A DNA stretch of 13,381 bases, taken from NCBI GenBank assembly GCA_022563775.1, contig JADFMS010000037.1:1-13381 (forward strand), written 5' to 3'. The position numbers and the translations under genes are program-made. The DNA comes from Fidelibacterota bacterium. Lineage in GTDB: Bacteria > Marinisomatota > SORT01. How positions within the stretch are numbered: position 1 is the stretch's first letter; every line of letters starts with the position of its first letter. The notes below the pieces were generated by a model, which was not told the DNA's origin, did no database searches, and saw only the letters and a list, made by a program, of their open reading frames with translations. Positions 1-7,523 of the stretch are shown piece after piece.

Positions 1-51
1 ATTAGTTCAAAGATTTAGAAGATTCAATTATTATAATGATATTGACAGATG

Positions 52-135
52 TGCCGCGGGGGAGACTCGAACTCCCACAAGCAATCGCTCACCAGATCCT
101 AAGTCTGACGCGTCTACCAATTCCGCCACCGCGGC
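52..135 (-). tRNA. tRNA-Leu (anticodon UAG)
   Basis: Read on the minus strand, the acceptor stem GCCGCGG pairs with CCGCGGC, followed by discriminator A at 52. The D arm has GCG/CGC ends. The anticodon stem-loop is TCAGA-CTTAGGA-TCTGG with anticodon TAG at 99-101, which reads CUA leucine codons (and other CUN codons by wobble). A long variable region marks it as class II, as expected for Leu. The T arm is GGGAG-TTCGAGT-CTCCC. The 3' CCA is not encoded. It lies 50 bp downstream of the cystathionine gamma-synthase gene on the same strand, so it may share that transcript; I see no clear terminator between them. Confidence 0.96.
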
Positions 136-185
136 TCTAACAGGAAAATATAGATTCCCGATTGAAGCAAGTCAAGCGTGACGAA

Positions 186-1340
186 TCAGCTCATCGCCCG
201 GTCGAGGTCGGCGATCAGGTCTTCCACGTCCTCGACTCCAACCGAAATGCGTATAAGTCCTTCCGTGATTCCCAATTTTTCGCGTTCTTCCTTCGGGACG
301 GAGGCGTGCGTTTGAATCGCGGGGTTGCCGATCAGACTCTCCACTCCGCCTAAACTTTCCGCGAGACTGAATATCTTGACGCTGTTAAGCACCTTTTTCG
401 CCTTCTCGAAACTTCCCACATCGAGTGAGATCATCCCGCTATAACCGGGATTACCGTTCGGGTCGAGTTGCTGTCTTTTAGCGAGTTCATGCTGCGGATG
501 ACTCTCAAGTCCGGGGTAATTCACTTTTTCTATATCCGGTCTTTCCTCAAGCCATTTCGCTATTGCTCTCGCGTTTGAATCATGCTGACGCATCCTTAGA
601 GAGAGGGTCTTTGTTGAGCGGAGTAAGAGCCAGCATTCAAACGGACTCGGAATCGCTCCGGCAGTTTTCTGAACAAATTTCAGTCGTTCGTCTAATTTTT
701 CATCGTTCGTAATGAGTATTCCGCCTATCAAATCGCTGTGACCCGCAAGATATTTGGTCGAACTGTGTGAGACGATATCCGCTCCGAGTGTCAGCGGTCG
801 TTGGAAATAGGGACTCATGAACGTGTTATCAACTACGAATAGAATATCGTTCTCTTTGCATATTTCAGAGACTGCCTGAATATCGGTTAGTGTCAGCATC
901 GGATTCGTTGGCGATTCTATATAAAGCATCTTTGTATTTTCGTGAACCGCAGATTTTATATTTTCCACGTCAGATGTATCTATCCATGAAAAATCTACAT
1001 TAAAATCTCGTATCATCAGTTCGAAATAGCGGTACACGCCGCCGTAGGTATTATTCCCGACAATGACATGGTCACCCGCTTTCAGGAATACGGTGAGCGC
1101 GCTCACCGTTCCCATTCCCGAGCTGAATGCCGTTCCGAATTTCCCTTGTTCCAATGCGGCGATATTCGCCTCAATAGCGGTTCTGGTCGGATTTTTCACT
1201 CGCGCGTAATCATGACCGTTTATCGGATTTCCAAGCGATTCCTGCACGTAGGTTGAAGTTTGATATATCGGCAGAGTTACCGCTCCTGTAGTAGGATCCG
1301 GTTTCTGTCCTGCGTGTATAGCGTCTGTTGAAAATCCCAT
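186..1340 (-). CDS. metB: Cystathionine gamma-synthase type transsulfuration enzyme (PLP-dependent)
   Basis: A 384-residue protein of the Cys/Met metabolism PLP-dependent family (fold type I), cytosolic and normally a tetramer. Family members join an activated homoserine ester with cysteine to give cystathionine, or cleave cystathionine. The Schiff-base lysine is K196 in SSTKYLAGHSD. D171 (VDNTF) should contact the PLP ring nitrogen, Y45/R47 (DYARVKNPTR) and SGMGT (74-78) the phosphate, and Y99 should stack on the ring. R364 (IRISVG) should bind the substrate carboxylate. D44 and R104 occupy positions equivalent to substrate-contact residues of E. coli MetB, and SLGGVESL (329-336) is typical of the gamma-synthase/gamma-lyase branch rather than beta-lyase. 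ATG at 1340 has an AAGGTAG Shine-Dalgarno (1346-1352). Gamma-synthase is the preferred call; gamma-lyase cannot be excluded. It stands apart from the large operon. Confidence 0.93.
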   Translation of the reverse strand: MGFSTDAIHAGQKPDPTTGAVTLPIYQTSTYVQESLGNPINGHDYARVKNPTRTAIEANIAALEQGKFGTAFSSGMGTVSALTVFLKAGDHVIVGNNTYGGVYRYFELMIRDFNVDFSWIDTSDVENIKSAVHENTKMLYIESPTNPMLTLTDIQAVSEICKENDILFVVDNTFMSPYFQRPLTLGADIVSHSSTKYLAGHSDLIGGILITNDEKLDERLKFVQKTAGAIPSPFECWLLLRSTKTLSLRMRQHDSNARAIAKWLEERPDIEKVNYPGLESHPQHELAKRQQLDPNGNPGYSGMISLDVGSFEKAKKVLNSVKIFSLAESLGGVESLIGNPAIQTHASVPKEEREKLGITEGLIRISVGVEDVEDLIADLDRAMS

Positions 1341-1423
1341 ATTATCTACCTTAATTGAAATTTTATTTTTTATTTATGCGGTCAGTCTGAATCCTGACTC
1401 GCATGGTTTTTCTACTCCTTATT

Positions 1424-1555
1424 GTCATTCCGAACCTCGATTTTTCGAGGTGTGGGAATCTCGGTATAGCATTTACGGTATAATCATTTTTTATCCCGTA
1501 TCGATAAAGCGAGATTGCCACGTCGTCCGTCAACTGACAGACTCCTCGCAATGAC
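1424..1555. repeat. GTCATT-ended palindromic intergenic repeat (REP/MITE-like)
   Basis: The ends are inverted copies of GTCATTsCGA: GTCATTCCGA at 1424 and, on the minus strand, GTCATTGCGA from 1555. Each half folds on itself. In the left half ATTCC pairs with GGAAT around a perfect CCTCGA-TTTT-TCGAGG hairpin (1435-1450). In the right half ATTGC (1514-1518) pairs with GCAAT (1548-1552) around an imperfect stem. From general knowledge, dispersed non-coding repeats with GTCATTGCGAGGAG and GGCAATCTC motifs are common in environmental bacterial genomes; no specific family name is claimed. No coding capacity is apparent. Confidence 0.75.
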
Positions 1556-1565
1556 GATGACTTTC

Positions 1566-1619
1566 CTCCTCCTTGAAAGAAAGGGAGACTAATATGTGGC
1601 AGTCAGGACTTATGCTGAC
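1566..1619. repeat. Hairpin repeat unit with GACTAAT-N6-CAGTCAGG tail
   Basis: An imperfect hairpin (CTCCTT ... AAGGGAG, about 1569-1587) runs directly into GACTAAT (1587-1593), six variable bases and CAGTCAGG (1600-1607), then CTGAC at 1615-1619. The same hairpin-GACTAAT-N6-CAGTCAGG order with the same spacing occurs near the other end of the window (12559-12603). An inverted, diverged copy of the tail (AGTCAGGA ... CTGAC on the minus strand) lies at 1381-1403, on the far side of the GTCATT element. Confidence 0.6.
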
Positions 1620-1670
1620 GCTGTTAGTTAAATATCTTGCGGTCAGGGTAAGCCCTAAATCCTCTCAAAT

Positions 1671-2144
1671 CTAATAAGCATTAATAATCAATTCGTTTAT
1701 TACATTTAATCCCGTGGAGAGCGAAGCAGGTATAGCCGGGTTAGTCGTACCACAAGTCCAGGTTGTATCTGAAGGAGTCGTTTTCAATATCACTCTGTAA
1801 GTGAAATCACCATCATAACTGCATACAACAGATGGGTAGTTACTCAGATAGTCTCCAAAATCGGCTTCCATCGCATCCATTGCGCTTAATTGCTCATCGT
1901 CTAATTGTATTGTTGCGTCGGGTTCTCCCGCATTATTCGCTATAAATATATTTACGCTTCCAGTTTTGTACACGTCTGCCCACGCGGATACTTTTTCTCC
2001 TCCTCCTCTCCAAACAGCAAATTGTTGCTTTTGCACTTCCGGTTCATCTTCGCAAGAGTAGAAAACCGAACTCAGAATAATAAGCTGATAAAATAATCTT
2101 GTTTTTACCGGCTTAAACACTGTCGATTTATTACTACCTTCCAT
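1671..2144 (-). CDS. Predicted small lipoprotein of unknown function
   Basis: A 157-residue protein that I do not recognise. The N-terminus has basic residues (K11, K14, R16), a hydrophobic stretch LFYQLIILSSVFYS (17-30) and then C31 followed by EDEPE. This looks like a type II signal peptide with a relaxed lipobox, as often seen in Bacteroidota-like lineages, where acidic residues after the cysteine can favour surface export. The mature part is about 127 residues and has two further cysteines, C108 and C131, that could form a disulfide. Composition suggests a beta-rich domain. ATG at 2144 lies inside the end of secA, overlapping it by 11 bp, so it is probably the last gene of the operon and translationally coupled. 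It might serve the cell envelope, but no function can be assigned. Confidence 0.7.
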   Translation of the reverse strand: MEGSNKSTVFKPVKTRLFYQLIILSSVFYSCEDEPEVQKQQFAVWRGGGEKVSAWADVYKTGSVNIFIANNAGEPDATIQLDDEQLSAMDAMEADFGDYLSNYPSVVCSYDGDFTYRVILKTTPSDTTWTCGTTNPAIPASLSTGLNVINELIINAY

Positions 2145-5100
2145 GACACTTTTTATATTTTTTGCCTGAACCGCAATGACAGGGATCGTTGCGACCGATC
2201 TTCTCTCCCACTATCACAGGCGCTTGCTTTCCTGATAAAGAGGCATGTCGTCCATCGGGCGACACATTTGGACCTTGACCTCTTCCACCGCCATTGTCAG
2301 CTGCCGGAACACCAGCAAAACCCATTCCGGATGTATCATCATGCGTCGTCTGTACGTTGCGGGCGCGTATGACATTAACAGGAGCTATCTCACCTGCCGG
2401 AGTAAACCGGTAGACTGTCCGCAACGTCTCTTTATTTATCTCTTCAAGCATGTCGAGAAAAAGCTCATACGCCTCTTTTTTATACTCCAACAGAGGGTCC
2501 TTTTGTCCGTATGCGCGTAAATTTATACCCTCTTTCACCTGATCGATATCAAATAGATGATTTTTCCAATGCTCGTCAATCACCCGCAGAACGGCAAATC
2601 GCTCCAAATTTTTCATCATCTCCGAGCCGAGGAAAGTTTCTTTTCGTTCAATATTTTCTTTTGCCTTTTCAAGCAATTCCTCTTCCAACGCCTCCGGAGT
2701 AAGAGGAGTGTCTGATTTTTCCAAATCGCGGATATCGACCATCAGCGTGTTCATAGCTTCGTTTGATAAGCCTGTCCAATTCCATTCGTCGGAGTGAGGC
2801 GAATCTGACGTGTAAATGTCCGTGAGATATTCTACATATTCCTCTAACCGTTCCATGACCTGCGCTCTCATATTGCCGCCTTTAAGGGCTTTGTTCCGGC
2901 GGTCATATATTATCTCTCTTTGCTTGTTCATTACATCATCATATTCAAGCAGATGCTTTCTGATTCCGAAATTTCGCGCTTCGACTTTTTTCTGCGCCCG
3001 TTCTATCGAACGGGTTATCATTGAATGGGTAATGACCTCTCCCTCTTCAAGTCCGAGCCTGTCCATAATTCTCGCAATGCGTTCGCTGCCGAAAAGACGC
3101 ATAAGATTGTCTTCAAGAGAGAGATAGAAGACCGAGGAGCCGGGATCGCCTTGTCTACCGGCTCTACCCCGAAGTTGAAGGTCAATTCTCCTTGATTCAT
3201 GACGCTCGGTGCCGATTATATGCAACCCGCCAACCTCTATAACACCCTCTCCGAGTTTGATATCGGTACCACGACCCGCCATATTCGTGGCAATCGTGAC
3301 AGCTCCGGGTTCCCCGGCGCTTGCCACTATCTCCGCCTCACTCTGGTGCTGTTTCGCATTTAGCACCTTATGCTTGACACCTCGATTGGTCAACATCTTA
3401 CTTAGCATTTCAGATATTTCTACGCTTATAGTACCGACCAGGACAGGTTGACCTTTCCCGTTACAGGAGACGATCTCTTCCACCACGGCTTTGAATTTTT
3501 CACGTCTCGTTTTGTAGATAAGGTCTTCATTATCCTCACGAATAACAGTTTCATGCGTGGGAATGACCGTCACATCCATATCATAAATGCTGGCGAATTC
3601 CCCCGCTTCGGTTTCTGCCGTACCGGTCATGCCGGCAAGTTTATCATACATCCTGAAATAATTCTGAATAGTGATACTTGCTATCGTCTGAGTTTGAGCC
3701 TCAATTGTTACACCTTCTTTTGCCTCGATAGCCTGGTGCAGTCCGTCGGAATAACGCCTACCCGGCAATACTCTACCTGTGAACTCATCAACGATCATTA
3801 CCTTTCCGTCTGTGATAACATATTCGTTATCTTTTTCGAATAATGAGTAAGCCTTTAACAGCTGACTTATGTTGTGTATCTTTTCACTTTGGCTGGCATA
3901 ATGCTCCTGTACCTCAGCTTCCTTTTGAGATTTTCCTAATTCATCTAAACTCTGATCGTTCGCAATTTTTTCAAACTCTGTGCCTATGTCTGGTATCACG
4001 AAAGCGTCCATGTCGTGAGCCGAAATATGAGTTCTGCCCATTTCGGTAAGATCAATAATATTATTTTTTTCTTCTATGCTGTAAAACAATTCCTCATCAA
4101 GCTCATGAAGTTTTTTATCCCTGATGTAGTCATTTTCAACTTGCTGTTCTAATCTCTTAATACCTTCCTGTTCATAAAGGCTTAGTAATTTCTTGTGCTT
4201 CGGCATACCGCGCCGAGCGACAAGAATTTTTATTCCCGCCTGATATTCATCTGTTTCTAATAAATCCTTTGCCTCATCGATCAACTTACCGACCAATTGC
4301 GATTGGGCATGAACCAACGATGATACCTTTGGTTTGAGCTCCATAAATTGGTCGTTAGAATCGCCTTCTACCTGACCGGAAATAATTAGCGGCGTTCGCG
4401 CTTCATCAATAAGAACCGAGTCAACTTCATCCACGATAGCGTAGAAATGACCCCTTTGAACTTGATCTTCAAGCTGAATCGACATATTGTCGCGTAAAAA
4501 GTCAAAACCAAATTCGTTGTTAGTACCGTAAGTGATGTCCAGCGCATATTCAGCCCGTCGCTGTTCGTTATTCATGGTGTTCAGCATACAACCGCTCGTC
4601 AGCCCGAGTTTTTTATATACCATTCCCATCCATTCTGAATCTCTCTGAGCCAAATAGTCGTTTACCGTTATAAGATGCACACCATTGCCGGTCAAAGCAT
4701 TCAGATAGAGCGGCATTGTAGCCGCTAATGTTTTCCCTTCACCCGTTTTCATCTCGGCAATATTACCTCGGTGTAGTTCTATGGCTCCTATGAGCTGTTC
4801 ATCAAACGGAACCATCTCCCACTTAACTTTTTGACCTACCACATTCCAAGTCTCACCGACCAATCTTCGGCACACTTCTTTTACATTTGCAAACGCCTCG
4901 TGCATCAGCTCTTCTAATATTTCATCCAGCACGGCCATATCGGCATCATGAATCTCTTTGTCTGAAAGTTCTTCTTCTTTTGTTTCTTGAACAGCCTCTT
5001 CACGCCGCTTAGAGATAATCTCCCTGAATTCGGCGGTTCGCTCCGGGAAATATTCATCAGGAACATCTTTTAAACCTTCATAGATGGAGTTTATCTTTTC

Positions 5101-5175
5101 CACGTCAGTATTAAGCTTTTTCACTTTCCGCTCGGAGCTCGTTCCGATTACCTTTGTTATCAGTTTTCCTATCAT
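2134..5175 (-). CDS. secA: SecA, preprotein translocase ATPase
   Basis: A 1013-residue motor that drives unfolded preproteins through SecYEG at the inner membrane using ATP. Visible in order: nucleotide-binding domain 1 with Walker A MKTGEGKT (142-149) and DEAD-like VDEVDS (248-253); the preprotein-crosslinking region; nucleotide-binding domain 2 with VDEFTGRVLPGRRYSDG (462-478), TNMAGRGTDIK (630-640) and RGRAGRQGD (669-677); helical scaffold and wing domains with FDIDQVKEGINLRAYGQKDP (875-894); a Gly-rich linker; and a C-terminal zinc-binding tail with C999, C1001, C1010 and H1011. It is longer than E. coli SecA (901 residues), largely because of an insertion around 275-365, a feature I associate with Bacteroidota-type SecA. 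ATG at 5175 lacks a clear Shine-Dalgarno. It follows the phosphoesterase gene by 29 bp. Confidence 0.98.
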   Translation of the reverse strand: MIGKLITKVIGTSSERKVKKLNTDVEKINSIYEGLKDVPDEYFPERTAEFREIISKRREEAVQETKEEELSDKEIHDADMAVLDEILEELMHEAFANVKEVCRRLVGETWNVVGQKVKWEMVPFDEQLIGAIELHRGNIAEMKTGEGKTLAATMPLYLNALTGNGVHLITVNDYLAQRDSEWMGMVYKKLGLTSGCMLNTMNNEQRRAEYALDITYGTNNEFGFDFLRDNMSIQLEDQVQRGHFYAIVDEVDSVLIDEARTPLIISGQVEGDSNDQFMELKPKVSSLVHAQSQLVGKLIDEAKDLLETDEYQAGIKILVARRGMPKHKKLLSLYEQEGIKRLEQQVENDYIRDKKLHELDEELFYSIEEKNNIIDLTEMGRTHISAHDMDAFVIPDIGTEFEKIANDQSLDELGKSQKEAEVQEHYASQSEKIHNISQLLKAYSLFEKDNEYVITDGKVMIVDEFTGRVLPGRRYSDGLHQAIEAKEGVTIEAQTQTIASITIQNYFRMYDKLAGMTGTAETEAGEFASIYDMDVTVIPTHETVIREDNEDLIYKTRREKFKAVVEEIVSCNGKGQPVLVGTISVEISEMLSKMLTNRGVKHKVLNAKQHQSEAEIVASAGEPGAVTIATNMAGRGTDIKLGEGVIEVGGLHIIGTERHESRRIDLQLRGRAGRQGDPGSSVFYLSLEDNLMRLFGSERIARIMDRLGLEEGEVITHSMITRSIERAQKKVEARNFGIRKHLLEYDDVMNKQREIIYDRRNKALKGGNMRAQVMERLEEYVEYLTDIYTSDSPHSDEWNWTGLSNEAMNTLMVDIRDLEKSDTPLTPEALEEELLEKAKENIERKETFLGSEMMKNLERFAVLRVIDEHWKNHLFDIDQVKEGINLRAYGQKDPLLEYKKEAYELFLDMLEEINKETLRTVYRFTPAGEIAPVNVIRARNVQTTHDDTSGMGFAGVPAADNGGGRGQGPNVSPDGRHASLSGKQAPVIVGEKIGRNDPCHCGSGKKYKKCHGR

Positions 5176-5204
5176 TGAATTAAGTCTGAATTATCACTGT
5201 TAAA

Positions 5205-5918
5205 TTAGATTCCAGCTGTCAGTCTACTTGAAAGAAAGCTCGGCAGACCGGCATCTTTGATTTTTTCAGCGGCTGATTCCACGTCATACGCCACCCTGTT
5301 TATGCTTACAAGTTTCATCGTATCATCGTATACGGCATACGCCGCATTGGTGTTTCCGTCACGCGGCTGTCCTACACTACCTACATTTATGATATACCGT
5401 TTTTCTTCATTTAGTATGACCTCATCGTCAAATGTATCTCCGTCATGACAAAATATGCCCGATATATGCGAATGCCCGATAAATGCTGCGCTGCCTTTAA
5501 AGTATCTGAACTCAAATAATGCATCTTCTCGGGATACAATATAACTCCATCGTTCGGGTTTATGCGGAGAAGAATGCACATAAACAATACCGTTTTCTTC
5601 AAAAATCATAGGTAGTGTTTCAAGGTAACGCTTCCATTCCTCAGATATTCTGTTACGAGTCCAATGGATAGCTTCCTCAGCTTCAGGATTAAATGAAGAA
5701 TATTCCTCTGAGCCGCTTACGGCACTGTCATGATTTCCCCTGATAACAACATCACACTTCTCCTTGATAAGATGCAGACAGTCATCCGGGTCAGCGCCGT
5801 ATCCTACTATATCGCCGAGACAAATCACTCTTTCTATGCCGGTCTGTTCCAATTCAGAAAATACTGCTGACAGAGCTTCAATATTCGAATGGATATCAGA
5901 GATAACTGCTGTTTTCAC
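5205..5918 (-). CDS. Calcineurin-like metallophosphoesterase (YfcE/MJ0936-like)
   Basis: A 237-residue cytosolic protein with the full two-metal phosphoesterase signature: D8 and H10 (SDIH), D36 (LGDIVGYGADP), N62-H63 (GNHD), H115 (VYVHSSP), and H149/H151 (IGHSH), followed by NVGSVGQPRDG (178-188), which is typical of this branch. These enzymes hydrolyse phosphodiesters or phosphomonoesters with Mn or similar metals; the physiological substrate cannot be told from sequence. It starts with GTG at 5918, overlapping the nusB stop as GTGA (4 bp), so translation is probably coupled. There is no sign of a signal peptide or membrane segment. Its place between nusB and secA gives no strong functional hint. 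Confidence 0.9.
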   Translation of the reverse strand: MKTAVISDIHSNIEALSAVFSELEQTGIERVICLGDIVGYGADPDDCLHLIKEKCDVVIRGNHDSAVSGSEEYSSFNPEAEEAIHWTRNRISEEWKRYLETLPMIFEENGIVYVHSSPHKPERWSYIVSREDALFEFRYFKGSAAFIGHSHISGIFCHDGDTFDDEVILNEEKRYIINVGSVGQPRDGNTNAAYAVYDDTMKLVSINRVAYDVESAAEKIKDAGLPSFLSSRLTAGI

Positions 5919-6379
5919 TTGTTAGAAGGTTCCTCAATCCGGCGTACTTTCTTCCCCCATTTTTTGTGTATGCCGTCAAGTATTCCATTTATGAAAGGAA
6001 TACTTTCATCTGAACTGTAAGAACGAGCGAGTTCTAACGCTTCATTTATGACAACCTTGACAGGAACATCAGGACAGTTGAGCATCTCTGCAATCGCTAT
6101 ATAAAGTAATGCTTTGTCAACATGTGAAATTCTATCAATGTCCCAATTATCCGATGTTTTGATAATCTGATTGTTTATTTTTTTCTTGTTTGCGAGAGTA
6201 ATATCGACAATCTTTTCAGCATATTCCGCCACACTTTTTTTCACATTCAACCCGAATATCAAATTCTTCTTAATCTCGTTTATACTGACTTTTTCGAGCT
6301 CTTCCCCCTCAATTTGCATATTGTAAGCATAAATTGTTTGCAACGCTAATTCACGGGACTTTCTTCTATCGCTTTTCAT
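5915..6379 (-). CDS. nusB: Transcription antitermination factor NusB
   Basis: A 154-residue all-helical RNA-binding protein. With NusE (ribosomal protein S10) it binds boxA RNA and supports processive transcription of rRNA operons. The N-terminal MKSDRRKSRELALQTIYAYN (1-20) matches the family's basic, boxA-binding start, and the C-terminal part carries the usual signature: ALLYIAIAEM, VPVKVVINEALELARSYSSD, and PFINGILDGI. I chose ATG at 6379 because the family motif begins there and it lies 7 bp after the leucine dehydrogenase stop. An in-frame GTG at 6418 would add 13 residues with no family counterpart and overlap the upstream gene by 32 bp. The stop overlaps the phosphoesterase start by 4 bp. 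Confidence 0.94.
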   Translation of the reverse strand: MKSDRRKSRELALQTIYAYNMQIEGEELEKVSINEIKKNLIFGLNVKKSVAEYAEKIVDITLANKKKINNQIIKTSDNWDIDRISHVDKALLYIAIAEMLNCPDVPVKVVINEALELARSYSSDESIPFINGILDGIHKKWGKKVRRIEEPSNK

Positions 6380-6386
6380 ATTAGGA

Positions 6387-7514
6387 TTATCTTCTTCCGG
6401 AATCCGCGCTTTCGGCACTACCCTGCTCCATGCTTATTTGCTTCTCTCCGATAAACGTTTTCTTTAAACTTCTTACAGCTTTAATCCGCTCTTCGGCATA
6501 TATATTTGAAGCTACGGGAGTAGGCACTCCTTCTTTTTCAGCATAATCGAGCACTTCCGTTAGTATTTGATATATGTTTTCTGTCTGTGACAACGCTTTT
6601 TCACGATTGTATCCTTGAAGCTCATTATATATGTTGATAATGCCACCTGCATTAATTACATAATCCGGAGCGTAAAGTATTCCCTTGTCGAGAAGAGCTT
6701 TTCCATGTTTCTTCTCCTTCTCCAGCTGATTATTTGCAGCCCCCGCTATGATAGCGCATTTCAGTTTCGGTATAGTTTTGTCGTTAATGATTCCTCCCAT
6801 TGCGCACGGAGCAAAGATATCGACTTCCAATTCGTAAATTTTATCATTATTAACGACTTTACACGCATATTTTTTTGCTACGGATTTGAGTTTATCTTCA
6901 TCTATATCAGATATATACAACTTCGCTCCCTCTTTGTGCAGCAACTCAACTAAGTATGTGCCGACATGCCCTACACCTTGTATGGCTATCTTTCTCTCTT
7001 TAAGAGAATCTGAACCAAACACCTTTTTTACACAGGCTTTCATCCCCGTAAATGTGCCCAATGCGGTAACGGGTGAGGGATCTCCGCCGCCTCCAAGAGC
7101 GCGTGAAATTCCGGTAACATACTCCGTTTCTATACGAACCCATTCCATATCGCTTACGCTCGTTCCCACATCTTCAGCGGTTATGTATCTTCCTCCTAGA
7201 CCTTGAACAAACCTGCCGAACGAGCGAAAAAGATACTCATTTTTCATTGTTTTCGAATCACCGATAATTACAGCTTTTCCGCCTCCTAAATCGAGACCGG
7301 CTACAGCGGCTTTGTACGTCATTCCCTTTGAAAGCCTGAGAACATCTTTTAGGGCGTCACTTTCTTTTTTGTAATTCCACATTCTGCATCCGCCGAGCGC
7401 AGGACCGAGAGTTGTATCGTGAATTGCTATTATCACCTTTAAGCCGGTAATAGGGTCACTGGAAAAAACTACCTGCTCATGCCCTCTTATCTCCATTGAT
7501 TCAAAAACATCCAT
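6387..7514 (-). CDS. Leucine dehydrogenase (Glu/Leu/Phe/Val dehydrogenase family)
   Basis: A 375-residue NAD-dependent enzyme that reversibly deaminates leucine, valine or isoleucine to the 2-oxo acid and ammonia. The N-terminal domain has DTTLGPALGGCRMW (33-46), K68 and the catalytic K80 in GLDLGGGKAVI, and D115 in AEDVGT. The Rossmann domain has GVGHVG (180-185) and acidic D203/D205 after the second strand, which favours NAD over NADP. PDYVINAGGIIN (283-294) is also typical. The length fits Bacillus-type leucine dehydrogenases, with a short polar C-terminal tail. ATG at 7514 has a GAAGG Shine-Dalgarno that overlaps the stop of the acyl-CoA dehydrogenase 9 bp upstream. The neighbouring acyl-CoA genes suggest branched-chain amino acid use. 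Confidence 0.94.
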   Translation of the reverse strand: MDVFESMEIRGHEQVVFSSDPITGLKVIIAIHDTTLGPALGGCRMWNYKKESDALKDVLRLSKGMTYKAAVAGLDLGGGKAVIIGDSKTMKNEYLFRSFGRFVQGLGGRYITAEDVGTSVSDMEWVRIETEYVTGISRALGGGGDPSPVTALGTFTGMKACVKKVFGSDSLKERKIAIQGVGHVGTYLVELLHKEGAKLYISDIDEDKLKSVAKKYACKVVNNDKIYELEVDIFAPCAMGGIINDKTIPKLKCAIIAGAANNQLEKEKKHGKALLDKGILYAPDYVINAGGIINIYNELQGYNREKALSQTENIYQILTEVLDYAEKEGVPTPVASNIYAEERIKAVRSLKKTFIGEKQISMEQGSAESADSGRR

Positions 7515-7523
7515 ATATACCTT

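Larger units (their letters stand above)
1341..1670. other. Repeat-filled intergenic region
   Basis: This 330-bp gap separates the end of the nine-gene operon from the cystathionine gamma-synthase gene. It contains no convincing gene. A 62-codon open frame on the minus strand (1363-1551) runs through the repeats and matches no family I know. The DNA is mostly nested inverted repeats: an outer arm at 1381-1403, an inner 132-bp element at 1424-1555 and a hairpin unit at 1566-1619. A small AGGG-TAAG-CCCT hairpin lies at 1645-1656 just past the operon's last stop, but no T-run follows it on the minus strand, so I do not call a terminator. No riboswitch or clear promoter was recognised upstream of the gamma-synthase gene. 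Confidence 0.75.

Noticed and set aside
1363..1551. A 62-codon minus-strand open frame in the intergenic repeats
   Set aside because: It lies almost wholly inside the palindromic repeat and its translation resembles no known family; it is explained by the repeat DNA.
3448..3843. A 131-codon plus-strand open frame
   Set aside because: It is antisense to the well-conserved SecA coding sequence and has no recognisable motif or ribosome site.
6615..6953. A 112-codon plus-strand open frame
   Set aside because: It is antisense to leucine dehydrogenase, and its low-complexity hydrophobic translation is a by-product of the real frame.
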